A stretch of DNA of 64,000 nt from Rhyacichthys aspro. Lineage: Eukaryota; Chordata; Actinopteri; Gobiiformes; Rhyacichthyidae. The notes beneath the pieces were generated by a model, which was not told the origin of the DNA, did no database searches, and saw only the letters and a list, made by a program, of their open reading frames with translations. Positions 23,181 to 36,000 of the stretch are shown here, piece by piece. The position numbers and the translations under genes were made by a program. The stretch's first letter is position 1. Each line of letters starts with the position of its first letter. The DNA lies in NCBI GenBank assembly GCA_036850595.1, contig CM072159.1:33286636-33350635 (forward strand), in the 5' to 3' direction.

Positions 23181-23707
23181 CTAAACCCAGAACACGAGGG
23201 AACCAGGGTCTAAATAAGGATGAAACCAGGACCAAACCAGGTCTTGAGAGAAATTTCACAGAAAGGAACAGAAAAGAGTCCAATAACTTCTCAAGAATCA
23301 GAATTTATCACTAAAATATGTTTGTAATTCAATAAAAAACAGAATCAGTTTAGAGTTTGACGAGTCTTAGATTCAGATCTGAAAAAAACCTTCAGTAAAT
23401 CCTTTGGTCGTAATAAAGCCCCACATTCATAAATTCATAATCACAGATATATTTAATTTAATTACAGTCTGTGCTAAATGTGCAAATCTAAACAGAAACA
23501 GATGCTTCTACAGCGCCACAAAAAAAACAAAAAACAGGAAAATACTGTTCATAGAGGTACAAAAATAAGACTTTAGACTTTGGCAGAAGAAGAAGAAGCA
23601 GTAATAATCTAATCATAATCTATATCCAGAGCAAAAGGAATAAAAACGGACTGTGCCATTTCATAACCTGCAGCTTTCAAATCAGGATCAATATTATTCA
23701 TGATTAT

Positions 23708-24303
23708 TTAACCCTCGGGTCCCTTCAGTTTGTTTCCACCTGAGTCACTTCGACACAAAAATACTCTTTAAAGATTGCCACAGAAATATTATGTGTTCCA
23801 GTCCTCATCAACAACACATATTTATGAATTTGATGAATTTTGAACCCCTTAAATGTCAGTCTCTTTGTGTTTTTTGTTTTAATTTTCCATGCCATTTATT
23901 TAAATTTGAATTGTGGGGTTATTATCGGAGCCTGTGATTGTCAAAAAACATTGATTCTGATCAGTTTTTATTTTTTGTAAATTTGCTCCTGAGACGCGAG
24001 GACGAAAAGATAAAAAGTGGTTGCCATGGAAACATTAAGGAATTTTGACAAAAGGGAATGAAAAAAATTATATATATATATAAATCAAACAATGGTAGAG
24101 TATTGAAAAAATGTCAAAAAGAGTCAGTGGCACAAAAAATGCAGGAAGGACGCAGGTGGAACTATTTAGTTTAAAAGGAATAAGAAAGACTTGAACAAAA
24201 TAAAATCGTAGAAATTTTAAATTCTCCCCAAAATACACAACTCAACCAAAGTTATGCAAAAATAAAAATTAAAAACACAAATGTCCAGGACCAGGAGGGT
24301 TAA
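23708..24303 (+). mobile_element. piggyBac-like TTAA MITE, copy 2
   Basis: TTAA at both ends (23708-23711, 24300-24303), followed inside by CCCTCGGGTC on the left and, in inverse, CCCTCCTGGTC on the right. TTAA plus CCCT ends is the piggyBac pattern. No coding capacity is visible. Related pieces are at 11229-11673, 41745-42140 and 43800-44115. Confidence 0.7.
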
Positions 24304-25090
24304 ATGAGTTTCAACGTCGTCCTAAACCCTTCAAAGGCACACGTCCCTGACCTCTGACCTCTGACCTCTGCACACGACACCAAAGCAGCATCAAATCATA
24401 GGCACAGACTTCTATTTACATATGTTCATATTTACATGCGTTTCCTGGTCACATGACGCCGGGGTCAGGGTTTAAAGGTTTTCTGTGGCGCCGCTCTTTG
24501 GTCCAAATCTGGTTTTTGGTCCAGGTTTTCGTGACAGGTTTTGCTTGGACTCTGATGAGGCTCTGAGGACGAGTCCGGGACGTCCTGTGAAGAGATGCTG
24601 TAGGAATAAAGTGAAGCAGGAGACTCTCTGAAGGTCCCAGAGTGAAGTCTATTTACACACAACACTTTTTCAAAGTGTTTAACACCATCTGAGTCGTCCC
24701 AGGACACATCCACACTAATGCGTTTCTTTTAAAAAGGAAACCACTTAGCCTTGTTTCCACTAAAGCAGTTTCTGGAAAAAAAACAAAGTGTCCACTATGG
24801 ATGTATAATAAGAGTCCATCAGAACGGATCACATGACGAATAAAACAGAAAACCACAGAAAAACCTGCTCCAATGGCTGCACAACACGGAAATAACACGG
24901 AAATAACACGGAAATAACGCGGGATTAATGTGGAAGCAAACAACTCTTTGTTGAGCTGCAACGTTCATTGAAAATAACCGGTCGCCATGTTTGTTTTACT
25001 CATTCAGTTCCTGTTTTAATAAAACATCCAGTGTCCACACATGAAAACGCATTAATGTGGACGCAGCTGCATCTGTATCATCAGTGGAAC
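24304..25090. other. intergenic region, no gene recognised
   Basis: Carries a short triplicate of GGAAATAACAC (24890-24915) and small open frames on both strands without domains. It should hold the 3' untranslated region of tmem121b copy 2 at its right end. Confidence 0.5.
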
Positions 25091-25094
25091 AACA

Positions 25095-25277
25095 TAGAAC
25101 CACACAGAACCACTCAGAACCACTCAGAACCACACTCAGAACCACTAGAACCACACAGAACCACACAGAACCACACAGAACCACTCAGAACCACACACAG
25201 AACCACTCAGAACCACTCAGAACCACACAGAACCACACAGAACCACTCAGAACCACACAGAACCACTCAGAACCAAA
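25095..25277. repeat. 10-bp minisatellite (AGAACCACAC / AGAACCACTC)
   Basis: About eighteen copies of a 10-bp unit. The open frames that cross it (reading EPHRTTQNH) are products of the repeat. Confidence 0.95.
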
Positions 25278-25339
25278 AGAGGCGGTTCCTCTGCAGCAGA
25301 AACATCTGAACTGCTGAAGGTTTGGGGCTGGAGCAAATC

Positions 25340-25556
25340 CGACAGAGTCCAGACCGGAGTCCAGCAGAGACCAGACCAGTCCAGAGTCCAGCAGAGACCA
25401 GTCCAGCCCAGAGTCCACACCAGTTCAGAGTCCAGCAGAGACCAGTCCAGCCCAGAGTCCACACCAGTTCAGAGTCCAGGAGAGACCAGACCAGTCCAGA
25501 GTCCAGCAGAGACCAGTCCAGACTCAGTCCAACAGAGTCTAGACTCAGACCAGACT
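25340..25556. repeat. minisatellite of GAGTCCAGCAGAGACCAGTCCAG type
   Basis: Irregular repeats of GAGTCCAG and GAGACCAG words, related to the arrays at 54219 and 56523. Located just 3' of tmem121b copy 2. Confidence 0.88.
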
Positions 25557-25642
25557 CAGGCTGCAGAGAGACTCCGGGTGAGGCCTGATCTGACCTTGAC
25601 CTGGTTCCCGCTGAGACTCATTGATGTTGTGCGCGTGAGGCG

Positions 25643-26704
25643 TCAGGACTGGTTGACCGCGAGCGTGTTGACGTATCCGTGCGGACACATGTCGTTCTCG
25701 GAGACGCCGTGAGAAAACTGCGCGGGGTTCGAGGCCGCGAGCCTGCGCACGCCGCGCGCGGTGAGGCACTGCTCCAGCAGCTCGAGCACATGGCACGTGA
25801 GCATAAACACATTCTTTAACATGAAAACGGACACGGGCGCGCCGTGCGCGTACACCTGGAAGCAGCGCACGGCGAGCAGGGGCGCGTTCACGAGCAGGCC
25901 TGTGCAAAAGCGCGCGCACAGACAGCGGCACGTGAGTTCGGACCCGGTGAGCTCGTGCAGCCAGATGACGGGCGCGAACAGCGCGAGGAAGTACGCGCAC
26001 AGCACCGCGTACCGCAGCGGCGGCGCGGGCAGCTCGTGCCGCAGCAGCAGCTCCACGAGCGTGAAGCTGTCCAACAGATCCAGGCACGTGCTCAGGAAGT
26101 AGGCGTGCGCGCGGTGGCGCGTGGCGCCGGTGCTGTCCTCCGTGACGGCGTTGATGAGGCAGAAGAGCAGCGGCGCGGACAGAAGCACGGTGCCGTTGAA
26201 GCCCGTGAGGCCGCACGGCACCTTCAGCGTCAGCAGCTCCAGGATCGACGTCTCCACCACGAGCACCACCTTGGGCGTGCACGCGATCACGTAGATGAGC
26301 CAGGCCAGGTACGCGTACGTGAACTCGCCCAAACCCGCGAGCGCAGAGCTCTTCTGATGGAAGCCGCACGCGCGCTCCCGCTTACTGCGCGCGTTCTTGA
26401 TGAAGAAGATGGCCCAGCCCGACAGCACCACGAGGTCCGTGGCGATCCACGAGCACCAGGACAGGTCCGTGAAGGCGATGAGGTAGAAGTCCAGCACCGC
26501 GCCCTGCAGCGCGAGCAGCGCGAAGCACAGCGCCTTATACAGCGCGCGGCCGCGGGGCGCGAGCGGCAGCGCGCTCTGCAGCAGCTCCGCGGAGGTCATC
26601 GGGCTGTCGGCGGGACCGGAGCCGGGACTGGACCCGGAGAAGGAGGCGGTGGCTGCGGCGCGGTGACTATGGAGCTGATGGAGGCTGCCGCTCTGTGACA
26701 TCAT
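25643..26704 (-). CDS. tmem121b: TMEM121B (CECR6) protein, copy 2, complete single exon
   Basis: A 353-codon uninterrupted frame with start ATG at 26704. It codes for a multi-pass membrane protein with hydrophobic segments near residues 56-78, 87-103, 128-150, 171-187, 203-220, 231-249, 262-279 and 290-310, a Ser/Gly/Pro-rich N-terminus and a short soluble C-terminus. The mammalian homologue is also single-exon and longer, with an extended N-terminus. It lies tail-to-tail with il17ra, as I recall for human 22q11, which supports the identity. The molecular function of the family is not well established. The GC content is far above its neighbours. A second, nearly identical copy begins at base 569; see there. 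Confidence 0.92.
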   Translation of the reverse strand: MMSQSGSLHQLHSHRAAATASFSGSSPGSGPADSPMTSAELLQSALPLAPRGRALYKALCFALLALQGAVLDFYLIAFTDLSWCSWIATDLVVLSGWAIFFIKNARSKRERACGFHQKSSALAGLGEFTYAYLAWLIYVIACTPKVVLVVETSILELLTLKVPCGLTGFNGTVLLSAPLLFCLINAVTEDSTGATRHRAHAYFLSTCLDLLDSFTLVELLLRHELPAPPLRYAVLCAYFLALFAPVIWLHELTGSELTCRCLCARFCTGLLVNAPLLAVRCFQVYAHGAPVSVFMLKNVFMLTCHVLELLEQCLTARGVRRLAASNPAQFSHGVSENDMCPHGYVNTLAVNQS

Positions 26705-26935
26705 TCCGCTCCTGCCGCTGACGCTGCCGCCTCTTACGCTTCTGACGCGAGGAGAGAGAGAGGAGCAAAGCGCGGCGCGGATCAGAGGAGCGGACTCACT
26801 TCAGACACAGAGAAAACATCAGAGGGGTCAAAGGTTACTGCGCATGCCCTGACAACAGGACCGGCGCATGTTTATGAAATAATAATTTATAAAACATGAA
26901 GAAAAACACATTTAAACAGGCTTCATGTGGTCCTC

Positions 26936-29640
26936 TGGTCCGGTCTAGTCCCGGTCTAGTCCCGGTCTAGTCCAGGTCTAGTCCCGGTCTAGTCCAGGTC
27001 CAGGCCCGGTCTAGTCCAGGTGTAGTCCAGGTCTAGTCCAGGTCTAGTCCCGGTCTAGTCCAGGTCCAGGCCCGGTCTAGTCCAGGTGTAGTCCAGGTCT
27101 AGTCCCGGTCTAGTCCAGGTGTAGTCCAGGTCTAGTCCCGGTCTAGTCCAGGTCCAGGCCCGGTCTAGTCCAGGTGTAGTCCAGGTCTAGTCCCGGTCTA
27201 GTCCAGGTGTAGTCCAGGTCCAGGCCCGGTCTAGTCCAGGTGTAGTCCAGGTCTAGTCCCGGTCTAGTCCAGGTGTAGTCCAGGTCTAGTCCAGGTCTAG
27301 TCCAGGTGTAGTCCCGGTCCAGGCCCGGTCTAGTCCAGGTGTAGTCCAGGTCCAGTCCCAGGTCTAGTCCTGGTCTAGTCCCGGTCCAGTCCAGGTCTAG
27401 TCCAGGTCTAGTCCCAGGTCTAGTCCAGGTCTAGTCCCGGTCTAGTCCCAGTCTAGTCCAGGTCTAGTCCCGGTCTAGTCCCGGTCTAGTCCCGGTCTAG
27501 TCCTGGTCTAGTCCAGGTCTAGTCCCGGTCTAGTCCAGGTCTAGTCCAGGTCTAGTCCAGGTCTAGTCCAAGTCTAGTCCCGGTCCAGTCCCAGGTCTAG
27601 TCCAGGTCTAGTCCCGGTCCAGTCCCAGGTCTAGTCCAGGTCTAGTCCCGGTCCAGTCCAGGTCTAGTCCAAGTCTAGTCCCGGTCCAGTCCCAGGTCTA
27701 GTCCTGGTCTAGTCCAGGTCTAGTCCAGGTCTAGTCCCGGTCTAGTCCAGGTCCAGGCCCGGTCTAGTCCAGGTGTAGTCCAGGTCTAGTCCCGGTCTAG
27801 TCCAGGTGTAGTCCAGGTCTAGTCCCGGTCTAGTCCAGGTCGGTCTGTCCGTTAGTCCAGGTCTGTCCGTCTTGTTTCGTCTTGGTTTGTTTGGTTTCGT
27901 TGTGGTCCGGCTGTTTCTTCCGTTCGTTAGTCCCGGTGTAGTCCTGGTCCAGTCCCGGTCTAGTCCTGGTCTAGTCCCGGTCCAGTCCCAGGTCTAGTCC
28001 CGGTCTAGTCCCAGGTCCAGTCCAGGCCCAGTCCCGGTCCAGTCCCAGTATAGTCTCCGGTCCAGTCCCGGTCTAGTCCTGGTCTAGTCCTGGTCTAGTC
28101 CTGGTCTAGTCCCGGTCTAGTCCAGGCCCAGTCCTGGTCTAGTCCTGGTCCAGTCCAGTCTAGTCCCGGTCCCCAGGTCTAGTCCAGGTCTAGTCCCGGT
28201 CCAGTCCCAGGTCTAGTCCATCTAGTCGTCATAGTCTATCCAGTCTAGTCGTCGTCAGGTCTAGTCCTGTCTGTAGTCTGTCCAGTCTGTCCGTCGGTCT
28301 GTCCTGGTCTTCTTCTCTTTCTCCTTATCCCGGTCATCGTCCATCCCGTCTGTCCTATCTCCTAGTCCTTTCTCCCGTTCATCCGGTCACTCTCGTCTCT
28401 TCCATCTATCCTTATACTGTCCAGTAGGCCTGTCCCTTCCTCTTCCCTTTTTTCTTCAGTCAGTCTTCCCGTCGTCCAGGTAGTCGTCTGTCCCTCTCGT
28501 CAGTAGGCCATTTCCGTATCTTCTCCGTCTGTCCAGGCCCAGTCCGTCCACTCGTCGTATTTGTTGTGTGTAGTCTGTCCAGTCTCTGTTCCTGGTCAGT
28601 CCCGGTCTAGTCCTGGTCCAGTCCCGGTCCAGTCCAGGTCTAGTCCTGGTCCAGTCCCGGTCCAGTCCAGGTCTAGTCCCCGGTCCAGTCCCAGGTCCAG
28701 TCCAGTTCTAGTCTCCGGTCCAGTCCCAGTATAGTCTCTGGTCCAGTCCCGGTCTAGTCCCGGTCTAGTCCCAGTCCAGGTCTAGTCCCCGGTCCAGTCC
28801 AGGTCCACTCCCGGTCCAGTCCAGGCCTAGTCCTGGTCCAGTCCCGGTCCAGTCCAGGTCTAGACCCCGGTCCAGTCCCAGGTCCAGTCCAGTTCTAGTC
28901 TCCGGTCCAGTCCCAGTATAGTCTCTGGTCCAGTCCCGGTCTAGTCCCAGTCTAGTCCAGTCCCGGTCAGTCAGGTCCACTCGGTCCATCAGGTAGTATT
29001 GGTATCCTTAGTTATTAGTCAGGTCATTTCAATCGTCGTCCCGGTCTGTCCCGGTCCGTCCCTCGTCTGTCCCTCGTAGTCCACTCGTATGCTTTGCAGT
29101 CAGGCCTAGTCCTGGTCTAGTCCCGGTCCAGTCCCGGTCTAGTCCTGGTCCAGTCCCGGTCCAGTCCCGGTCTAGTCTCCGGTCCAGTCCCAGGTCTTGT
29201 CCCGGTCTAGTCCAGTCGTAGGCCTAGTTTTTCTGGTCGTGTCGTCGTCGTCCGGTCCAGTCCAGGTCCAGTCCAGGCCTAGTCCTGGTCTAGTCCCGGT
29301 CCAGTCCCGATCTAGTCCCGGTCTAGTCTTGGTCCAGTCCCGGTCTAGTCCAGGTCCAGTCCAGGTCTAGTCCCGGTCCAGTCCCGGTCTAGTCCGTCAG
29401 TGGCGTCCCGTCCAGTCCTACTCGCAGTCCCGGTCTAGTCCAAGTCTGTGTCTTGTGTTAGTTTTCGTGTATTGTTGTTAAGTCTGTGTGTATGTCGGTC
29501 TGTCTGGTCTGTCGGTCAGTCGTCCAGTCCCGGTCCAGTCCCGGTCCAGTCCCGGTCCAGTCCCGGTCTAGTCCCGGTCCACTCCCGGTCCAGTCCAGGT
29601 CTAGTCCTGGTCCAGTCCCGGTCTAGTCCCGGTCTAAAAG
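26936..29640. repeat. 11-bp minisatellite (CCAGGTCTAGT), array 2, with disordered patches
   Basis: Upstream of tmem121b copy 2, in the same relative place as array 1. Units alternate CCCGGTCTAGT, CCAGGTCTAGT and CCAGGTGTAGT with a longer order (CCAGGTCCAGGCCCGGTCTAGT recurring). At about 27840-27930, 28215-28600, 28970-29100, 29215-29260 and 29395-29525 the periodicity breaks into pyrimidine-rich text made of the same words in disorder. Confidence 0.95.
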
Positions 29641-30052
29641 GCCAGAGACTCACACCAACAGTGATTATGGTAAATTTATTAAACATCAGCACAAATAGAG
29701 TTGCCATCAGCAGCAGCTTTAATAAAGAAACAGAGAAGATCCGGCCTTCGGTAGCGCAGTAAAATCTCACGACATGACCATCACTGAGTGCATTAGAGAC
29801 ATATGTACAACACAACCCACGGTTACCCACAATGCTTAGGAACATATTTGGATATTTTAGGGTTTTTTTCAGTTAAATCTATTATGGAGTGAGTGTTTTT
29901 ATGTTTTTATTTATTTTCTCCACATCGCACAATAGACAAGTCACAAGGATAGATGTTTAGAGGAGTGGGCCCTGCAGAAGGCCTCGGGGTGACTACGGCT
30001 CCACTCTAGTGTCTACACTCGGGACAGAGGGGGCGGGGCCTACGGGGGGCCG
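29641..30052 (-). other. presumed 3' untranslated region of mkrn1
   Basis: Lies directly after the mkrn1 stop codon. On the minus strand it contains AATAAA near 29672-29680, a plausible polyadenylation signal. No other feature seen. Confidence 0.5.
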
Positions 30053-33000
30053 CTATAGGTAAATCTCATAAAAATCGTCCAACTCTTCGTGAAACAAGTC
30101 CCATTCGTCCTCGGAGTCCGTGACGTCGTCGTCGGTGCCGGCGGCGAGCAGCATCAGCAGCATCTCGCTCAGCTCGAACGTCACCATCTCCTCGTCGTCG
30201 TTGTCGAAGGAGTCGGTGCTTTCCCGCTCGTCCAGGAGGTCCCAGAGCGGCGTCCTCCTCGGGTTCTGCTCCAACAGGGACAGGGTTTTATCAAAAACTC
30301 ACAAATAACAAGAGTTTATGTTCAGATATTGTGCCTCATTATGTATCCACCTGCTCCACAACAAATAAATATAATAAACCCATTCTGTAAAAACATGTTC
30401 AAATTCAACTAAAACTGGTTTAAATCCAAGTTAAACATGTTTAAATCCATCTAAAACCTGTTTGAATCCATCTAAAACCTGTTCAAATCCATCTAAATCC
30501 TGTTCAAATCCAATTAAAACCTGTTCAAATCCAACTAAAACCTGTTCAAATCCAACTAAAACATATTTAAATCCATCTAAAATGTGTTCAAATCCAATTG
30601 AAACCTGTTTAAATCCAACTAAAACCAGTTTTAATCCATCTAAATCCTGTTCAAATCCAACTAAAACCAGTTTGAATCCATCTAAAACCTGTTCAAATCC
30701 ATCTAAATCCTGTTCAAATCCATCTAAATCCTGTTCAAATCCAATTAAAACCTGTTCAAATCCAACTAAAACCAGTTCAAATCCATCTAAAACCTGTTCA
30801 AACCCATCTAAATCCTGTTCCTGTCCAAACTAAACTGTAGGGAATACGTTACCATCAGCAGGATCTTTCAGACTCATTAAACCTAAAGGACTCTCTAAAG
30901 AGCAGTGCTGAGTCTTTACCCGGTTCCTGTTGGAGCCGTTCTGTCGTCTCTGTGGCTGAGCCTCCTCCAGACGTCCATCGGGAAAGGCGTGTTTGTAGAA
31001 GCAGTTGGAGCCGAAAGGACACGTGCCGCGGCCTTCGTCAAAATATCGACACGGTTTACTCCTGAAAAAAACACAGATGTGAAAACCCTGCACTGAGTCT
31101 TAAGGCTGATACGTACTTCGCAAAAACAGAGAAATTTGTTCTCGATTGCAGGGCGAGAACAAAATGTTAGTTCTTGCAGCTGGGTTTTGACACATCGTCT
31201 GCGCAGAACTTTTTTCTTGTGGGTGTCCAAGAACTATTGTGTGATTTGTCAGAAATTTGAAGTTAATGCGGAAAAGTGAAGGGTTCTGTATTTGAGTTTC
31301 TTGTGAAGTACGGAAAGTCCTCGCCAGAACGAAATTTGTTCTTGTTCTTGCCACATCAAAAACAAATTTCTCTGTTCTTGTGGAGTATGTATCAGCCTTC
31401 AGTCCGAGTCTGAATCTGAGTCTGAGACGTACCCCATGCCGTCCTTGTATTTCTGAATAAGTTTCTGCTTGTCGTCTTTGTCTTCGACCCAATACTCGCT
31501 CGGTATGACGAAGTTGGACGTGATTCGACACTCGGGACAAGATCTGGAAACAGAACAGATGTGTTCAGAAGTCTTCTAGACATCTATATCTGAAGGGTCA
31601 CTAAGACTTACTGATTTACAACATCTATAACCTGTTCAAATCCAACTAAAACCTGTTCAAATCAACCTTACTTTTAAATAAACAAACTTTCACCTCACAC
31701 CTTACAAACCTACAAACCTCCACCCCAACTAAAACCTGTTCAAATCCAACTAAAACATGTTTAAATCCAACAAAACCTGTTTAAATTCAAATAAAACCTG
31801 TTCTAATCCAACAAAACCTGTTCTAATCCCACTAAAACCTATTCAAATCCATCTAAAACCTGTTCAAGGCGACTCACTTGATGATTTTGCTCTCGAACTG
31901 CTTGGCACTCCTCCATTTGCGGATGCACTTGAGGCAGTAGCAGTGGCTGCAGTTGGAGAGGATACCGAAGCGGCGCTCGCTGGGGTTGACCTTCTCAAAC
32001 ACCACCTCCATACACACTCCACACATCATGTCTTTACTGCGCTGGATGGCAAACGAGATCTCCATGTCCTTCTCGTGGGCCTCGATACAAGCCTGAGGGA
32101 GAAAACAGGAGCAGGGTGTTAGGCTTTCAACGCATCAGACACAGAAAAGACAAGTGTGGGATTTGAGTGGGATTTTTATGATACAGACAGGTTTTAAATG
32201 GATGGTTTTAAAGGGATTTAAAGAGGTTTTAGATGGATTCAAACAGGTTTTAAATGGATTTAAAGAGGTTTTAGATGGATTCAAACAGGTTTTAGATGGA
32301 TTCAAACAGTTTTTAGATGGATTCAAACAGGGATTAAATGGATTCAAACAGGGATTAAATGGATTCAAACAGGTTTTAGTTGGATCTCAACAGGTTTTAT
32401 TTGGATCTGAACAGGTTTTAGTTGGATCTGAACAGGTTTTAGTTGGATCTGAACAGGTTTTAGTTGGATCTGAACAGGTTTTATTTGGATCTGAACAGGT
32501 TTTAGTTGGATTTGAACAGGTTTTAGATGGATTCAAACAGGTTTTAGATGGATTCAAACAGGTTTTAGATGGATTCAAACAGGGTTTAAATGGATTCAAA
32601 CAGGTTTCAGATGGATCTGAACAGGTTTTAGTTGGATCTGAACAGGTTTTAGTTGGATCTGAACAGGTTTTAGTTGGTCTGAATGCTTTAATGAGGAAAC
32701 CACACAATGCTGCGGTTCAGAAGCAGCTCTTTTGTTGCGTTTGGTTCCAGTTTTTCAGGTTCAGAACCATGTGGGTGTAGAATACAGACAGTAAAGACAC
32801 TATTATTTGATCAGGAGCAGAAACACAACTTTGTAATGAGCTCCTTTCATTAAACTGAAGGGTCCAGGGTCGGGACTCAAGGAGACTCTGAGACGCTCTA
32901 CTTTTGGAAAAACTGTGAGAAAAAAAGACATCAACAGGCTTCACTTCAGGGACGTTTCAACAGAGGTTACAGTCAAACCTTTCTTTTGTTACACATGTTC

Positions 33001-36000
33001 TTCCCTGATAAATAAGATAAAAACAGAGATTTGAGGGTGGTCATGAAGCAAATTTGACAGATTTATGGGTTATTAATAGATCTAGAGCTCCTTAACTAAT
33101 GAAAACTGAGGCTGGAGCTCGCTGCTTAGAGAGGCCAGACGTTTTAAAGAACAGGATTTACCTCAGCTCTGGGTTAAGTATCTGGGTTAACGTTCTGCCT
33201 AAATTCTTCCCAAAGGATTGTTTTATTGCTTTTGACTATTTCCAGTTGTTCTGAAAAGGCAGAGCACTCAGAATCCACAGGAAGATGATCCAAAGATTTA
33301 ACATCTCTCTGTCCACTTTCCAATGTTACTGTTGGTCAGTCAACATTAGTAAAACTGTTCCTGGGTTTATCGTATGTGTCCTGATGGAGAATTTCAGTTT
33401 GCCTTCACTCATGGCCTAAATGTGAAGTTGTCACAGACCTTTCCTCAAGGCCAACGCTGCAGAGATAACTCCGCTCAAGGCTCTATCGGGTAAACACCGT
33501 TCCTTTGATACGTACGACATTACACTGAGCTACTGTTGGACTTTATAAACTCCTCTCATCGATGCTCCTGCTCCGAGTCCCGGCCGTAAATACAGAGACT
33601 CACAACTGTCCCTTTTGTCCTTTACGAGGCACCGTAGCACAGCGTTCAAGTGACTCGAGCAAAGGAGGGAATCATGGAGAAGAAGAAACTATACAAAGAG
33701 TAGTTGAATTCTATTTTAGGAGGAAGATTTTCTGACCTGTTTGCTCATTTTATAGGATTTACTATTGTTTAAGTTATTTAACAGACTCAAGTGAAAGTCT
33801 TGAGTCTCCGTGAGTCCCGTCCCTGTCTCTGAGGCCGGTCACGTATGTCCCGGCGTGTCTCCGGTCTGACCTTGGTGTGCTCGGAGCGCTGCGTGTTGTC
33901 GGTCGGGTGTAGAACCTGCAGCCCACACATGTCGCACACGTCTCCGTGAAGGTAGGCACAGTTGAGTCCGTAGCGACACTCTCCGACCGCGGCGTAAGGA
34001 CACAGCTGTTTCCTCAGGTCTTTGTTCTGCTCAGAGTCCAGCTCCTCGATCAGAGGGACGGAGCTGTCCACCTTCAGAGGCTCCGCTGCAGAAACACAGG
34101 GTTATTATGGTCTTTATGAGAAATAATCAGAAACCACAACTAAAACCTGTTCAAATCCGACTAAAACCTGTTCAAATCCGACTAAAACATGTTCAAATCC
34201 AACTAAAACATGTTCAAATCTGACTAAAACCTGTTCAAATCCAACTAAAACCTGTTCAAATCCAACTAAAACATGTTCAAATCTGACTAAAACCTGTTCA
34301 AATCCAACTAAAACCTGCTCAAATCCAACTAAAACATGTTCAAATCTGACTAAAACCTGTTCAAATCCAACTAAAACCTGTTCAAATCCGACTGAAACAT
34401 GTTCAAATCCATCTAAAACCTCTTCAAATCCAACTAAAACATGTTCAAATCTGACTAAAACATGTTCAAATCTGAGTAAAACCTGTTCAAATCCGACTAA
34501 AACATGTTCAAATCTGAGTAAAACCTGTTCAAATCTGAGTAAAACCTCTTCAAATCAAACTAAAACATGTTCAAATCAAACTAAAACATGTTCAAATCCG
34601 ACTAAAACATGTTCAAATCCAACTAAAACCTGTTCAAATCCGACTAAAACCTGTTCAAAACCATCTAGAACCCTTCAACCCTTCACAGCTTTACTCTTGT
34701 TTACGATGTTAATGTGAAATAATGTGGTCAATTTAATTATTTTTCTGTACAGATAAAGACCAGATCAGGTTTGACTGTAGATGTAACTGTAGATGTACCC
34801 CGTCCGCAGTAGGGCTGTCCCGGCACGAACTCTGCTGCGTTGACCCAGTCTTGAGCCCCAGGCCCCGGAGTGGGCGTGGCCTCTGGGTCTGCGGGGCCCG
34901 ACAGCAGGGCAGACGGCAGCTGCAGGGTCTGCGCAGGCGGCTCCTCCTGCTTTGGTTTGCTGTGCTCAAACCTGACGAGAAACACAAGAGAAGAGAGTTT
35001 TAGAAAAATAAACTGAACAAATGATGATCTGGTAGAGCATCAGTGTCTATATGGATTCAAACAGGTTTCAGAGGGATTTGAACAGGTGTCAGAGGGATTT
35101 GAACAGGTTTTAGTTGAATTTGAACAGGTTCCAGAGGGATTTGAACAGGTTTCAGAGGGATTTGAACAGGTTTTAGTTGAATTTGAACAGGTTTCAGAGG
35201 GATTTGAACTGGTTTTAGTTGAATTTGAACTGGTTTCAGAGGGATTTGAACAGGTTTTAGTTGAATTTGAACTGGTTTCAGAGGGATTTGAACAGGTTTT
35301 AGTTGAATTTGAACAGGTGTCAGAGGGATTTGAACAGGTTTTGGTTGGATTCAAAAAGGTTTTAGATGGATTTAAACAGGTTTCAGAGGGATTTGAACAG
35401 GTTTTAGTTGAATTTGAACAGGTTTCAGAGGGATTTGAACTGGTTTTAGTTGAATTTGAACAGGTTTCAGAGGGATTTGAACAGGTTTTAGATGGATTTG
35501 AACTGGTTTTAGATGGATTTAAACAGGTTTTAGATGAATAAACAGATTTAAGTTGGATTCAAACAGGTTCTGGTTGGATCTGAACAGGTTTAAACAGGTT
35601 TAGTCCTGGTGTCAGATCCGTTGGTAAATATTTGTGTTTGGACAGAGCTGTTTTCTCTGAAGCTCTTTTCCTGGAGCTGCAGGAGTCATGTGACAGGAAC
35701 GTAAACTGAAGACCCCCCAGACCCTCAGATTATTACACAAGACCCCACTCAGAGTTCTTCAGGTGGAGAACACTGACCTTATCCTGGGAGCGTCAGACAC
35801 AGCCAAGAAACAATCAAATTACAATTTAACAAATGTTTCATTATGTTCCTCAGGGTTTTCAACAGAATTCATGATGCTTCTTTTAAATGATTTAATTTGA
35901 CATCAGTTAAACTAGATGTAGTCATTAAATGTGGATTTTAAAGAAACAAAGGCTGTTTTAGTTTCAAAACAATGTCTTTATTTTTCTAAGAAAGCAGATA

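Noticed and set aside
25844..26698. 284-codon plus-strand frame, with a matching one at 222-563, antisense to tmem121b
   Set aside because: Arg/Ala/Gln-rich shadow of the GC-rich tmem121b coding strand; no domain, and the minus strand encodes a clear membrane protein.
30462..35541. Frames of NPSKTCS or EQVLVGS type in mkrn1 introns (also 39674-40012)
   Set aside because: 21-bp repeat units have a length divisible by three; the frames lie in introns of mkrn1.
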